Shown here: one piece after another, positions 50,121 to 60,224 of the stretch
Position numbering within the stretch: the stretch's first letter is position 1
Layout: every line of letters starts with the position of its first letter
Source: Acanthopleuribacter pedis
GTDB lineage: Bacteria > Acidobacteriota > Holophagae > Acanthopleuribacterales > Acanthopleuribacteraceae
DNA: 64,000 nucleotides
Assembly (NCBI RefSeq): GCF_017377855.1
Contig: NZ_JAFREP010000015.1
Coordinates: forward strand, 124,001 to 188,000
Direction of reading: 5' to 3'
Translations under genes and position numbers: made by a program
The notes under the pieces: model-generated
What the model was told of the DNA's origin: nothing
Database searches by the model: none
The model's input: only the letters and a program-made list of their open reading frames with translations

Positions 50121-53093
50121 TTAGATTTCGCAGTCGGTCGCGGTAACTTGCAAGGTCATGTCGAGCACGTTCACTTGACCGTCGGCGACGATGTCCAACT
50201 CGGCGCCGGGCGTATCAACCGTCTGCAACCAAGCGTTGCGCAAGGCGCCGAAGGGTGGCACGCCGCCGTTGACGGTTACGTTCAACTCAAAAATACGGGT
50301 CGTCGTTTCCACCTGTTGGTTGTCGGCTTTCACCATGACAAAAGCGCTGCCGGATTCCGTTTTGCTGACATTGACCCAGGTCGGCGAGGTCGTGGTCGCC
50401 GCGGGGGTTCCGTTCACCAAACTCTGGAAGTTGTTGAACCACTGGAAGGTCAGGTTTTCATTGCTGTTCACGGCAATGCTGAGATCCGGGGTGCAGGGTC
50501 CAATGTTAAAAATGGGGGCGATGGTGGGATTGAACTCGTTGTCCGCCGCGGCCGTGGTCGCGTAGGTGAAATCATTGATCGTCCATTGCCCCAAATCACC
50601 GGAAACGTTTTGTTGGAAGGTGAAGCGGAAACTGATTTGGCTGCCGGACAGCACCGACTCAGGCAAATCCGCAACGATGGATTGCGGCTGGAGTTGCCGC
50701 ATGAACACCAGACGACCGGCGATAATCTGGTCGTTGGGTGGGTTCAGGGTACCGAACCGCCGCGTATTGTAGAGCGGGGTCTCCAGCGCCGTTTCCAAGG
50801 GTAAAATCAAATCGAACCAGTCAGACCAATCGCTCTCCGCATCGGCACGGGTCCGATATTCGAGAATGCCGCCGGCGGCCAGCAACGACAGGTTGGCTTG
50901 GTGATTCAGACTAATGCTCGCCCCGGTGTTGACCACGGGATAGACCGGCGAGGTCAAGGTTTGAAACACGGCGATATCCGCGGTTTTACCAACCCATTTC
51001 CCCGATTCGAATTGCCAGCCGACACCCGGCGGCGGCGGGCAATCATCCGTCTCGCCACAGTTGGTTTCGGTGCAATTGGAGTTGGCACAGGGATCGGGTA
51101 CACCGAACAATTCCTTGGCGGTGTAGTCGGTACCGATCTCGAACACGGAGTTGTCGAGGAGGCAGTTCGCTTCTTCAGAGAAGGTACGGCGCGTGCTGTA
51201 GGTCACCCCGTTGAGGGTGTAGTGGGTTTCCACAAAAAAGGTGATCGGCTCACAGACCACCGTTGTGGCGGCCAGCGTGGCCTGGAGATCGCCGCCGAAG
51301 CTCTGGCCACCCAGTACCGCATCGCTTAAGGAAAAGCGGTTGGAACTGATTTGCGTGCGGTTGTCACCAAAGTTGGCGTCAAAAACCATGGAATGATTTC
51401 CCTCGGTCACCCCGAAGACAACTTCCACGTTAACCGTTTCCTCCAAGCCGTTGAGAAGCGTAAACGGCATCACCAGCGTTTCGCCGGCGTCCAGGTATTC
51501 ATCGGGAAAAGCCTCGGCGTTGACAATGCTGGGTCGGTCCAGGTCACCGTACGAAAAGGCATCCGCCGGCACATCAACGGTGACCACACTTCCGCTGGCG
51601 GAATGGGTGATTCGCGCCTGGTACCCAAAATCGCCCGCGTTACCGGGAAGGCTCAGCGTTTGCGTTAGGTTGCGGGCGTTGGCGGCGGAATCATCGACCA
51701 AGTTCGCTTCAGCCAGGGAAGTTGCGTTGTGGTAGTACCAATCAATCGTGTAGTCACTGCTGAGTTGACCGCCGTTGGTGGCATTTTTCCACGCGTCTGG
51801 AACCGCCAAGGTCACCGTCACCAGACCGCCGCCCGTGTCATTTACCGAGGCAAACTTGAACTGGCTTTCGGTCGGCCCCATGCCGAAGGCGTCACCAAAT
51901 TCGCAGCGGTTTTCGGTGGCAACCACCAACATGGCCTCACGGAAGCTGATAAAGGTCCCACCGCGGTCGATGTTGAGGGTCAGTGCCAAAGTGCCGTTGA
52001 TGATTTGTTGACGGATGGGCGTGCCTTCCACGGTCACCCCGGTCAGATCGAGGAAATTCCAGGTTTCAAGATCGCAATCTTCGGCGTTGGATTCACCGTT
52101 GCCGCCGAGCGGACCCAAGACGAGGTTCGTCCCGTTTTGGTCGACGATGGACTGAGGCATTTCGTCGTAAATCATGGGCACATTGTCACTGGGCAACAAA
52201 AAGTGTTGCCAAAGGTTGTAACTGAGGTTCCCGATCGGAAACAGCAGGTTGCCGATACCGATGCGGTAATCAACGGGTACGGACTGGTTGTTGGTGTTCA
52301 GGTTCCAATCGATGCCCCACAGAATGCGGTTGTTGGGATCGTTGACAATGCTTGCGTTGGGGGTAAAGCGATTAACCGGAATTTGGATGGTGGCGTTGGT
52401 CGTGTACAGGCCACAGTTGCCCTGTTCCTGAATGCGGGCCGGATTGGTCGCGGACAAGGTGTGGATGATTTTGAACCCGTCGGTGACGGGATTCTCGAAC
52501 AAAAGCAGGTTGTTGGGGTCAAGCGCCTCAACCGGGCTGCGCTGGTCGAAGTGGGTGAAGGATAAGGTAAAGGTCCGACAAACCTCGTCTAAATTGATCG
52601 GGGTTTCGTTGTTCAGCGGACAAAAGGTGCTGTTGTTGAACATGTGAATGTTAAACACCAGGTCTTGGGTGGCGTTGTTGTTCCAAGTGGGAACAGCCCC
52701 AATCGTGGGGTTGGGGAAACCTCGGCCGAGGTAGGTTGTGTTGAAAACAACCTCACCGCCAAACGCGGCACAATCGGGAACGGTCAAGGTGGGAACGACG
52801 TTTCTGACGGGATCATTGGTGAGAAGATCCGTATAGGAGACGCGGAACGCGACGGTCACGGAACCGTCGATGTTCTGAAAACTCTTAACGTTGGTCAATT
52901 GTTCGGTGACAGTAAATTGCCCCCCGAAAGCAGGCAAAAAGCCCGCACAAAGTAAAAGGAAATACGTTGCAAAAGGTAGTCGGTGCGACGCGGCAACGAG
53001 CCGATCCATTGGCGTAATGAAGCGCAATGAGTGCCCCCTGGGTAGAAAAAAGTCGACGGCGGGCATCCTCAAAATGGGGATGCTGGGAACCAT
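50121..53093 (-). CDS. Large secreted Asn/Thr-rich protein with dockerin-like C-terminus
   Basis: The 990-residue product has a hydrophobic export segment near residues 40-57 (LPFATYFLLLCAGFLPAFGG). A start at ATG 53009 would give a more normal signal peptide but lacks a Shine-Dalgarno; ATG 53093 has GAGGG nearby. The rest is beta-rich, with many Asn-X-Ser/Thr sites and Cys pairs, a Cys-rich linker near residues 665-690 (CANSNCTETNC), and several Ig-like or jelly-roll-like stretches. The last 25 residues (VADGQVNVLDM) look like one half of a dockerin-type calcium loop. It is probably a surface or extracellular protein. No enzyme motif is visible, and no known family was recognised. Confidence 0.7.
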   Translation of the reverse strand: MVPSIPILRMPAVDFFLPRGHSLRFITPMDRLVAASHRLPFATYFLLLCAGFLPAFGGQFTVTEQLTNVKSFQNIDGSVTVAFRVSYTDLLTNDPVRNVVPTLTVPDCAAFGGEVVFNTTYLGRGFPNPTIGAVPTWNNNATQDLVFNIHMFNNSTFCPLNNETPINLDEVCRTFTLSFTHFDQRSPVEALDPNNLLLFENPVTDGFKIIHTLSATNPARIQEQGNCGLYTTNATIQIPVNRFTPNASIVNDPNNRILWGIDWNLNTNNQSVPVDYRIGIGNLLFPIGNLSYNLWQHFLLPSDNVPMIYDEMPQSIVDQNGTNLVLGPLGGNGESNAEDCDLETWNFLDLTGVTVEGTPIRQQIINGTLALTLNIDRGGTFISFREAMLVVATENRCEFGDAFGMGPTESQFKFASVNDTGGGLVTVTLAVPDAWKNATNGGQLSSDYTIDWYYHNATSLAEANLVDDSAANARNLTQTLSLPGNAGDFGYQARITHSASGSVVTVDVPADAFSYGDLDRPSIVNAEAFPDEYLDAGETLVMPFTLLNGLEETVNVEVVFGVTEGNHSMVFDANFGDNRTQISSNRFSLSDAVLGGQSFGGDLQATLAATTVVCEPITFFVETHYTLNGVTYSTRRTFSEEANCLLDNSVFEIGTDYTAKELFGVPDPCANSNCTETNCGETDDCPPPPGVGWQFESGKWVGKTADIAVFQTLTSPVYPVVNTGASISLNHQANLSLLAAGGILEYRTRADAESDWSDWFDLILPLETALETPLYNTRRFGTLNPPNDQIIAGRLVFMRQLQPQSIVADLPESVLSGSQISFRFTFQQNVSGDLGQWTINDFTYATTAAADNEFNPTIAPIFNIGPCTPDLSIAVNSNENLTFQWFNNFQSLVNGTPAATTTSPTWVNVSKTESGSAFVMVKADNQQVETTTRIFELNVTVNGGVPPFGALRNAWLQTVDTPGAELDIVADGQVNVLDMTLQVTATDCEI

Positions 53094-53231
53094 CCCGCCC
53101 TCGGAATGAGTTTGTTAAGCAAATCAAAGGCCAATCGGCACTGAGACTGTCCCATCAGATTCTAATCCCAATTGGCGTGGATTGTCTAACCCAAGGACAC
53201 CCTGTTTCTGTAAATTTTTAGCGGGCTTCAA

Positions 53232-53260
53232 TTGCACCCCCCTAGGTCTTCTGCTATAGT
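53232..53260 (+). promoter_or_regulatory. Sigma-70-type promoter of rpsO
   Basis: TTGCAC (53232-53237) and TATAGT (53255-53260) are spaced by 17 bases, close to consensus. They lie about 65 bases before the rpsO start. Confidence 0.75.
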
Positions 53261-53324
53261 CTGAGGGCTTGTCGCTCGCACCATTTTCAGCGACGACTCA
53301 AATTATTTAGGAGAACCTAGGACA

Positions 53325-53591
53325 TTGATCGACAAAGAGCAAAGAACCAAAACCATTGATGAATACCGCACCCACAACAAGGACACCGGCTCTCCCGAGG
53401 TTCAGGTCGCCTTGCTGACCGCCCGTATTAACGGCCTCACCGAGCACTTCAAAGCCAACAAAAAAGACCACCACTCTCGTCGCGGTCTTTTGAAGATGGT
53501 TGGTCGTCGTAAGCGTTTGCTGGAATACCTGAAAAACAAGGACCACGAACGTTACGCTACCTTGATTGGCCGTCTTGGTCTGCGGAAGTAA
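53325..53591 (+). CDS. rpsO: 30S ribosomal protein S15
   Basis: The 88-residue protein binds 16S rRNA and nucleates the platform of the small subunit. It has the conserved core TGSPEVQVALLTARINGLTEHF and DHHSRRGLLKMVGRRKRLLEYL. The start is TTG 53325; an AGGA lies three bases upstream and AGGAG twelve bases upstream, so start spacing is odd, but the length matches S15 exactly. It precedes pnp, the arrangement found in many bacteria. A hairpin terminator lies between the two genes. Confidence 0.97.
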   Translation: MIDKEQRTKTIDEYRTHNKDTGSPEVQVALLTARINGLTEHFKANKKDHHSRRGLLKMVGRRKRLLEYLKNKDHERYATLIGRLGLRK

Positions 53592-53610
53592 ACCGTTCCT
53601 TCATAAAAGC

Positions 53611-53651
53611 AAGCCCCAACCAAACAGAGTATTTGTTTGAAGGGGCTTTTT
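53611..53651 (+). terminator. Intrinsic terminator between rpsO and pnp
   Basis: AAGCCCC (53611-53617) pairs with GGGGCTT (53642-53648) and CAAACA (53621-53626) with TGTTTG (53634-53639), followed by a short T-run. It may end or reduce readthrough from rpsO into pnp; in other bacteria the same spacer is a processing site for pnp control. Confidence 0.8.
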
Positions 53652-53710
53652 GTGTTTATATCGTGGGGTTTGTTTGGGGTTCGGTGATCGCCTGAAAAGC
53701 GCGTCCACCA

Positions 53711-53837
53711 CGGAGATTTCCCCCAAACACCTGGGCTGCAGCGGCCCGGTTCCATCCATTCCCTCGGGGAATGCACCGGCACCGGCTAGCCGTTTCGCTC
53801 CAGGTCTTTGGCGGAAATCCCCTCATGGGTCGCGCTT
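53711..53837. repeat. Dispersed intergenic repeat, copy 1
   Basis: This segment upstream of pnp resembles 59726-59852. Shared blocks are GGAGATTTCC-CCAAACACC, CTGGGCTGCAGCGGCC (identical, 53731-53746), CCATT-CG-TCCAGGTCTTTGGC and AAATCCCCTC. The copies are related along about 127 bases with small gaps in the middle. Confidence 0.6.
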
Positions 53838-53909
53838 TTTAGGCAGTGAGAGATCCCCCATGACGTTACGTTTGAGACATGCAAAGACACGAAAATCAGG
53901 AGCACAGAT

Positions 53910-56000
<2,091 letters not shown>

Positions 56001-56033
56001 CCACCGCTTTCGAACGGACAAACCAAACAAAAG

Positions 56034-56064
56034 AACCGGTGCCTTAGGGCGCCGGTTTTTTTTT
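56034..56064 (+). terminator. Intrinsic terminator after pnp
   Basis: AACCGGTGCC (56034-56043) pairs with GGCGCCGGTT (56048-56057) around TTAG, with one T-G pair, followed by a run of seven further T. Confidence 0.9.
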
Positions 56065-56104
56065 GTTTGGTTTCGATGTCCAGGGTGGTTTTCTTGACCG
56101 TGGT

Positions 56105-56166
56105 GCCGGTGCCTTCGGCGCCCTACACGACGGGAATCCCATGGGACCTAGGGTATAGGGTTGTTG
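56105..56166. repeat. Spacer repeat A, copy 1
   Basis: This 62-base segment matches 56549-56610 at 54 positions without gaps. The best-kept core is CCTACACGACGGGAA. A shorter echo of its right edge (TTGTTGAACGC) appears near 252. Confidence 0.7.
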
Positions 56167-56313
56167 AACGCCCTCTTTGGACGGTTGCCGACCCGGCGCG
56201 CCCCGAAGCGGGCCGCACCACCCCATCCACGGACCATGCTTTGAATGAACGCGAGGCTCCGCCTCGCCACCCTGGACGCCCTATGAAGGAGGGCCATAGG
56301 TTAGCCCCGGGTA

Positions 56314-56332
56314 CGACCATTGAAAATGGTCG
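56314..56332. repeat. Perfect inverted repeat in spacer
   Basis: CGACCATT (56314-56321) and AATGGTCG (56325-56332) form an eight-base stem with a three-base loop. Confidence 0.6.
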
Positions 56333-56346
56333 CACCCTGGGTCTCG

Positions 56347-56382
56347 GGGGTTCACGAAGAGGAAGACGCTGAAGGCGTTGAC
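56347..56382. repeat. Spacer repeat B, copy 1
   Basis: This 36-base segment matches 56782-56817 at 35 of 36 positions. It contains GACGCTGAAGGCGTTGAC. Confidence 0.8.
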
Positions 56383-56470
56383 ACCAGAGGCTCCTGGGGT
56401 CCAAACCCCGCGGCGTTTCATGGCGTCAGGGTCGGTTTTTCGGTGGTGTTGGGTCGTTGGGTTCGGTCGG

Positions 56471-56538
56471 TTGGGGATGGTGTTGGTTCATCGGGTTCGG
56501 TTGGTTGGGGATGGTGTTGGTTCATCGGGTTCGGTTGG
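56471..56538. repeat. Perfect 34-base tandem repeat
   Basis: The unit beginning TTGGGGATGGTGTTGG occurs twice without a mismatch (56471-56504 and 56505-56538). Degenerate copies lead into it from about 56450. Confidence 0.9.
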
Positions 56539-56548
56539 TTGTTGTTTG

Positions 56549-56610
56549 GCCGGCGCCTTCGGCGGCCTACACGACGGGAACCCCCGGGGACCTAGGGTAA
56601 AGAGTTGTTC
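56549..56610. repeat. Spacer repeat A, copy 2
   Basis: Second copy of the 62-base repeat at 56105-56166, in the same orientation. Confidence 0.7.
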
Positions 56611-56717
56611 CACAACCCTTTACCCCAGGCTGAAATCCGTATCGCCTTCAGCGAAACCAAAAGTTGCTCGCCGACGGCTCGCGTTTTTAACGAGTTATGG
56701 ACCATGCATTGGGGTGC

Positions 56718-56738
56718 GCGTACCCCGCCGGGGTACGC
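56718..56738. repeat. Near-perfect 21-base palindrome
   Basis: GCGTACCCCG (56718-56727) and CGGGGTACGC (56729-56738) are perfect inverted copies around one base. Confidence 0.75.
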
Positions 56739-56781
56739 CGGAACCAGGATAACCGCCCACCCGGCGTGGGTCGGTTTGTCC

Positions 56782-56817
56782 GGGGTTCACGAAGAGGAAA
56801 ACGCTGAAGGCGTTGAC
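56782..56817. repeat. Spacer repeat B, copy 2
   Basis: Second copy of the 36-base repeat at 56347-56382, in the same orientation, with one mismatch. Confidence 0.8.
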
Positions 56818-56870
56818 GGCAGAGACGTTACGAATTGGATTCCGATCAGGTCGGCCCCGGCGTGGGTCGG

Positions 56871-57197
56871 TTAGTCGGCGGGCATCTCTTTCCTGATATC
56901 AAAATACGCGTTCAGGTTGGTTTGTTCGAAGACCTGGAAAATCTCGCGCTTCATGCCACACAGGATGAGGCGCCGACGCCGCTTGGTCAGCCCGTTTTTC
57001 GTGGCCACAAACAAACTAATCATCGAAGCATCCAACCGGCTCACCGCTTTGAGGTCGACAATGATGCGCTCCGCCTCAGTCTCTTGCATGGTCTCCCAAA
57101 AAACGGGACGTAAGGCGGCGGTCTCCTCGAGACCCAACGCGCCGCTTAACTGAAAAATCGCATCTTTGCCCCGTGTCACCACGGTAAACTGACCCAT
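56871..57197 (-). CDS. STAS domain protein (anti-anti-sigma-factor type)
   Basis: The 108-residue protein is a single STAS domain. It has the strand FQLSGALG, the core IIVDLKAVSRLDASMISLFVATKN with a Ser (in DASM) at the usual phospho-acceptor position, and a last helix IFQVFEQTNLNAYF. Such proteins bind anti-sigma kinases and are switched by Ser phosphorylation, or act inside larger signalling complexes. I choose ATG 57197 (GGGGA just upstream); the frame can be extended to a TTG at 57224. No anti-sigma kinase or phosphatase gene is in the window. Confidence 0.82.
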   Translation of the reverse strand: MGQFTVVTRGKDAIFQLSGALGLEETAALRPVFWETMQETEAERIIVDLKAVSRLDASMISLFVATKNGLTKRRRRLILCGMKREIFQVFEQTNLNAYFDIRKEMPAD

Positions 57198-57332
57198 CTG
57201 TTCCCCAATCGCCACCGGCGGCAACCCTGGCTCGGTTACCGGGCGGCCAAAAAACTTACTATAGCGCGATCCCGCCCAGCCTGCTCAGGATTGTTAACAA
57301 ATCAACCACGCTCGCGTTATGCGTGACATGCT

Positions 57333-58565
57333 TTACCAAAGGGTCCCCTCGGCCGCATACTCACGTTTCTCTTCCAGGGACTTCAGTAATTGGGGACCCA
57401 AAACACGGCGACGCGCCGTTTCAACCTGGCGTTTTTTGTAAGCCTGGTGGCTGGCGGGCCCGTTGATTGACTTTAAGTAAGAACGCCGGTCCATCAACTG
57501 GATTTCGTAGTCGAAATAAAAGGCGTACTCTTTGTCAATCGCCTCGGTTCGCATGAGTTGCGGCGGAATCCGGCGGTTCTCGCCCACCAACTGCCGCAAC
57601 GCTTCCACCTGCTGGTAAACCGGATTAGGAACGCGCACCATTTTGCGAACCGTCACCTGAATGCTCTGGTACTGATCGGAAGAATGCGGGTTGTCCTTGT
57701 GTCGACCCGATACAAATTCCGCTTCCAAATCCCGGTCCATCTTTTTGAACAATTCAATGGGATAGGTCTCGGCCCGATCCAACAAGGGACGGTAGCGATG
57801 AAAAATCTTTTTAGCGTGGTTGAACTCAATCAGGTTATTTTTACTGCGAAAGGGTTTGACGTTAATCACCGAAATTTGGTGGCTTTTGTACAGCAATTTT
57901 AAGGCGTAAATGGTTTCTAACTTGGTTTCAAAAACCAGCCGCATGCCGAGGTGGTCGTAAATATCCGAAGCCACATAACTTGGCTTTTGCAACAGCTTTA
58001 ATAAGATCGATTTGCGACCCTTGTTCCGTTTGCGCTGGAACAGGTACAGCGGCAGGCAGATCTGGTGGCCGCGCAGGTAATGGCGATCACCGTGGTATTC
58101 AAGCAGACGGTCCCACGAAGCAAATATTTGCGAGCGAATCGTATCGAAGTAGCGCAGCTTAAAGTCGTGGTCAATATGGAAGATACCGTGCATCACCTTG
58201 AGCACCGCACAGGCCCACATCTGGCGCACGTTGGACTTGTTGAGGTAGTTCGAAGAGTAAACCAACAGATCCAAGTAACTCTCCGGCTGTAAAATTTCCG
58301 GGGGGATCTGGGTTTGCTCGCCCTCGTCCAGGAAATATTCACAGATAAAGGCAACAGCCTCGGCATGGGCCGCGCGGATTTCATCACGTGCATGAGGATC
58401 GTCAACGTCGAAACCATATTCGCGTGCGAACATCTTGGCTTCTTCACGGGTCCGAATCGATAAACTGGTCATGTCAATCGCGGAAACACCGGTCACAATG
58501 GCACTCAGTTGCGACCAATTGATCGAAACCTTGTTGTTTTTGTCCTTGATACGTTCTTTGTTCAA
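57333..58565 (-). CDS. Conserved protein with RelA/SpoT-like segment (TIGR04552-like)
   Basis: The 410-residue cytoplasmic protein starts with TTG 58565 behind GGGTGA. Residues 195-250 (ASDIYDHLGMRLVFETKLETIY and the following strand) resemble the central DI-DLxGxR region of RelA/SpoT-type (p)ppGpp synthetases. I recall a family of similar length, TIGR04552, described from myxobacteria, but I cannot check it. The rest is helical and charged, and the C-terminal 100 residues are rich in Arg, Lys and Gln. Whether a nucleotidyl-transfer active site is complete cannot be decided from the sequence alone. It could be a nucleotide-signalling enzyme or a binding protein that kept the fold. Confidence 0.55.
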   Translation of the reverse strand: MNKERIKDKNNKVSINWSQLSAIVTGVSAIDMTSLSIRTREEAKMFAREYGFDVDDPHARDEIRAAHAEAVAFICEYFLDEGEQTQIPPEILQPESYLDLLVYSSNYLNKSNVRQMWACAVLKVMHGIFHIDHDFKLRYFDTIRSQIFASWDRLLEYHGDRHYLRGHQICLPLYLFQRKRNKGRKSILLKLLQKPSYVASDIYDHLGMRLVFETKLETIYALKLLYKSHQISVINVKPFRSKNNLIEFNHAKKIFHRYRPLLDRAETYPIELFKKMDRDLEAEFVSGRHKDNPHSSDQYQSIQVTVRKMVRVPNPVYQQVEALRQLVGENRRIPPQLMRTEAIDKEYAFYFDYEIQLMDRRSYLKSINGPASHQAYKKRQVETARRRVLGPQLLKSLEEKREYAAEGTLW

Positions 58566-58701
58566 TTGTCACCCAAACCAAAAATCGTTGGCCCGGCACA
58601 GAACATCGGGCACCACGGCCGGGCAAGGCCCGGCATTTCAAAAAAAATATGGGGTGGACGTTCTTGGCGCTTTACCCTATTGCTGCAATAAGCTTCGCAT
58701 T

Positions 58702-58707
58702 ATTATA
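58702..58707 (-). promoter_or_regulatory. Possible -10 element of the RelA/SpoT-like gene
   Basis: On the minus strand the sequence reads TATAAT, a perfect -10 hexamer, 137 bases before the TTG start. The -35 region is weak (ATTGGA-like), so this is a tentative promoter. Confidence 0.4.
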
Positions 58708-58849
58708 GCGAAAATTTTGCCGGCTCCAATAACATCCCCGCCAATTTTTATCAATTTCACCATCAAAATGACGACTTTTGCCGCAACCGACAAAGGATAA
58801 ATGCCCTATTTCGGTCGGCAGCACCGAATCATGCGCGACGGACGGCCCA

Positions 58850-59674
58850 CTAGCGCTGTTGTTGGTAAGCCTCGTAAATCGCCTGAAACTTCGCTTGGAT
58901 GCGCCGCGTATTTTGGGGGCCCATCCGAATGAAGGCTTTTTCCAAAGCGGTTTTGGCTTCTAGATCCGCATCGGCGTAGATGTAGATCTTGGGGCCGCCG
59001 ACCAACTCAACCGGGCCTTCCGGCACTTGAAGGTTCATGATGCGCTGGTAAAGCGCCTCAAACTTTTGCTCACGCGCATCGTCACCATTCCCCAGTTCAT
59101 CGTAAGCCGACTCAAAAACCGGTCCCATTTTCAGGTAATAAGCCGCGACCAAGTTCGAATCCAGGCTTTCAAAGGCGGTGACCAACCGGTCGTAACGATC
59201 GTAGTTGTCGCCGCTCATCATGACACGACCGCTCGCGTCTTTTTCCGTTTTAAAGACTTCGTCCGGTCTCAGGAAATGCAGCATTTTGCCAGGATTTTGG
59301 TCCATGCTCATCAGTTCTACCGCGGTGGTGACCTTGCGGATCAGGTCGTCTTTTTCGAGCATCGAGCCAACCACCGCGTTGGTTTCGGACCAACGTTCGC
59401 GCAGGTAATCATCGCTTTTTTCGAGGTCCGGCACCGGTCCCGGCACCAGGGGTTCGGTTTGCGCGGTTTCTTCGCCGGCAAAGCCGGTGGTTTCAACCGT
59501 GCCCGACTCAGGCGTGTTGGTTGTCGGCGGCGCCGTCTCCGTCGCGGTTTGTTCCGTTGCAACGGCCCCGGGCTCAACCCCGTCTTCTTTTTCAGGTAAA
59601 AACAGAAGCGCGACCAACCCGATTGAGATCACGGCCAACAGGCCAATCCCAATTTTGACGGCATTTTTCGACAT
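58850..59674 (-). CDS. Membrane-anchored DUF3014-like protein
   Basis: The start is ATG 59674 behind AAGGAG. The 274-residue product has an N-terminal membrane helix (residues 7-27, VKIGIGLLAVISIGLVALLFL), a Thr-, Glu- and Pro-rich linker to about residue 85, and a helical domain in the periplasm. The segment RLVTAFESLDSNLVAAYYLKMGPVFESAYDELG is the part by which I recognise the DUF3014 family, found in proteobacteria and relatives. Function unknown. It precedes the RelA/SpoT-like gene by 284 bases on the same strand, probably as a separate transcript. Confidence 0.68.
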   Translation of the reverse strand: MSKNAVKIGIGLLAVISIGLVALLFLPEKEDGVEPGAVATEQTATETAPPTTNTPESGTVETTGFAGEETAQTEPLVPGPVPDLEKSDDYLRERWSETNAVVGSMLEKDDLIRKVTTAVELMSMDQNPGKMLHFLRPDEVFKTEKDASGRVMMSGDNYDRYDRLVTAFESLDSNLVAAYYLKMGPVFESAYDELGNGDDAREQKFEALYQRIMNLQVPEGPVELVGGPKIYIYADADLEAKTALEKAFIRMGPQNTRRIQAKFQAIYEAYQQQR

Positions 59675-59725
59675 AAACACTCCTTCTCAATCGCAATAAG
59701 TAAAACCTAAGAAGCGCGATAACGC

Positions 59726-59852
59726 GCGGTGATTTTCGCTAAACCTCTGGGCTGCAGCGGCCTGAAAGAATGCTCAACACACCCACCGGGTGCCCGTCCG
59801 CTTTTTCCAAACCATTTCGCACCAGATCTTTAGCAAAAATCCCTCGCGCTTA
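59726..59852. repeat. Dispersed intergenic repeat, copy 2
   Basis: Related to 53711-53837. The block CTGGGCTGCAGCGGCC (59747-59762) is identical; GGTGATTTTCGCTAAAC and CCATTTCGCACCAGATCTTTAGC flank it in the same order as in copy 1, with a six-base length difference between blocks. Confidence 0.6.
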
Positions 59853-59895
59853 TCGAACCTCTTAGGTAAATGGACACCGGGCATTAGAGGCGTTA

Positions 59896-59950
59896 CCCGA
59901 GCGGCACTTGCAAAAAAAATCGCTCATTCGCTCGGGGTTGTAAACAACCC
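59896..59950. repeat. Adjacent inverted repeats
   Basis: CCCGAGCG (59896-59903) pairs with CGCTCGGG (59929-59936), and GGGTTGT (59935-59941) pairs with ACAACCC (59944-59950). The second hairpin begins inside the right arm of the first, so only one can form at a time. Confidence 0.5.
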
Positions 59951-60224
59951 GGTCTCTTGGCGGCGCGACATGAGGATCGACCTTTATTCTAGCCCAGGGA
60001 GGGCCGCGACGAAAGCGAGCCGGCCCACCAAAACCGACCAGGTGGGAAAACGAACCCACAAAGAAGGCCGCGCGAACGCATCCAGCTCACGACGCGCGGG
60101 GCCGGTTAAGGGGTTTTCGGCGACACCGACATCATCCGGTATTCCGGTAGGCAGGCACGAAAAACCGAAAGCACCAAGCCCGCACCGCGGGCAGATTTTG
60201 CGAGGCGTTCACATCGAACGGGGG

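Larger units (their letters stand above)
56065..56870. other. Repeat-filled intergenic spacer
   Basis: About 800 bases between pnp and the STAS gene contain no credible gene but hold at least four kinds of repeat, listed separately, and a stretch of G- and T-rich DNA. A 16-base segment (CCGGCGTGGGTCGGTT) also occurs twice, at 56761-56776 and 56857-56872, the second overlapping the end of the STAS gene. Open frames here (for example 56320-56595 and 56605-56874) run through the repeats and look accidental. Confidence 0.65.
59675..60224. other. Intergenic region with repeat and hairpins
   Basis: This 550-base spacer holds the second copy of the dispersed repeat and a set of inverted repeats. 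Open frames such as 59790-60236 show no start signal or family likeness. Confidence 0.55.

Noticed and set aside
56320..56874. Open frames across the repeat spacer
   Set aside because: They run through tandem and dispersed repeats, overlap each other in different phases, and have no start signals.
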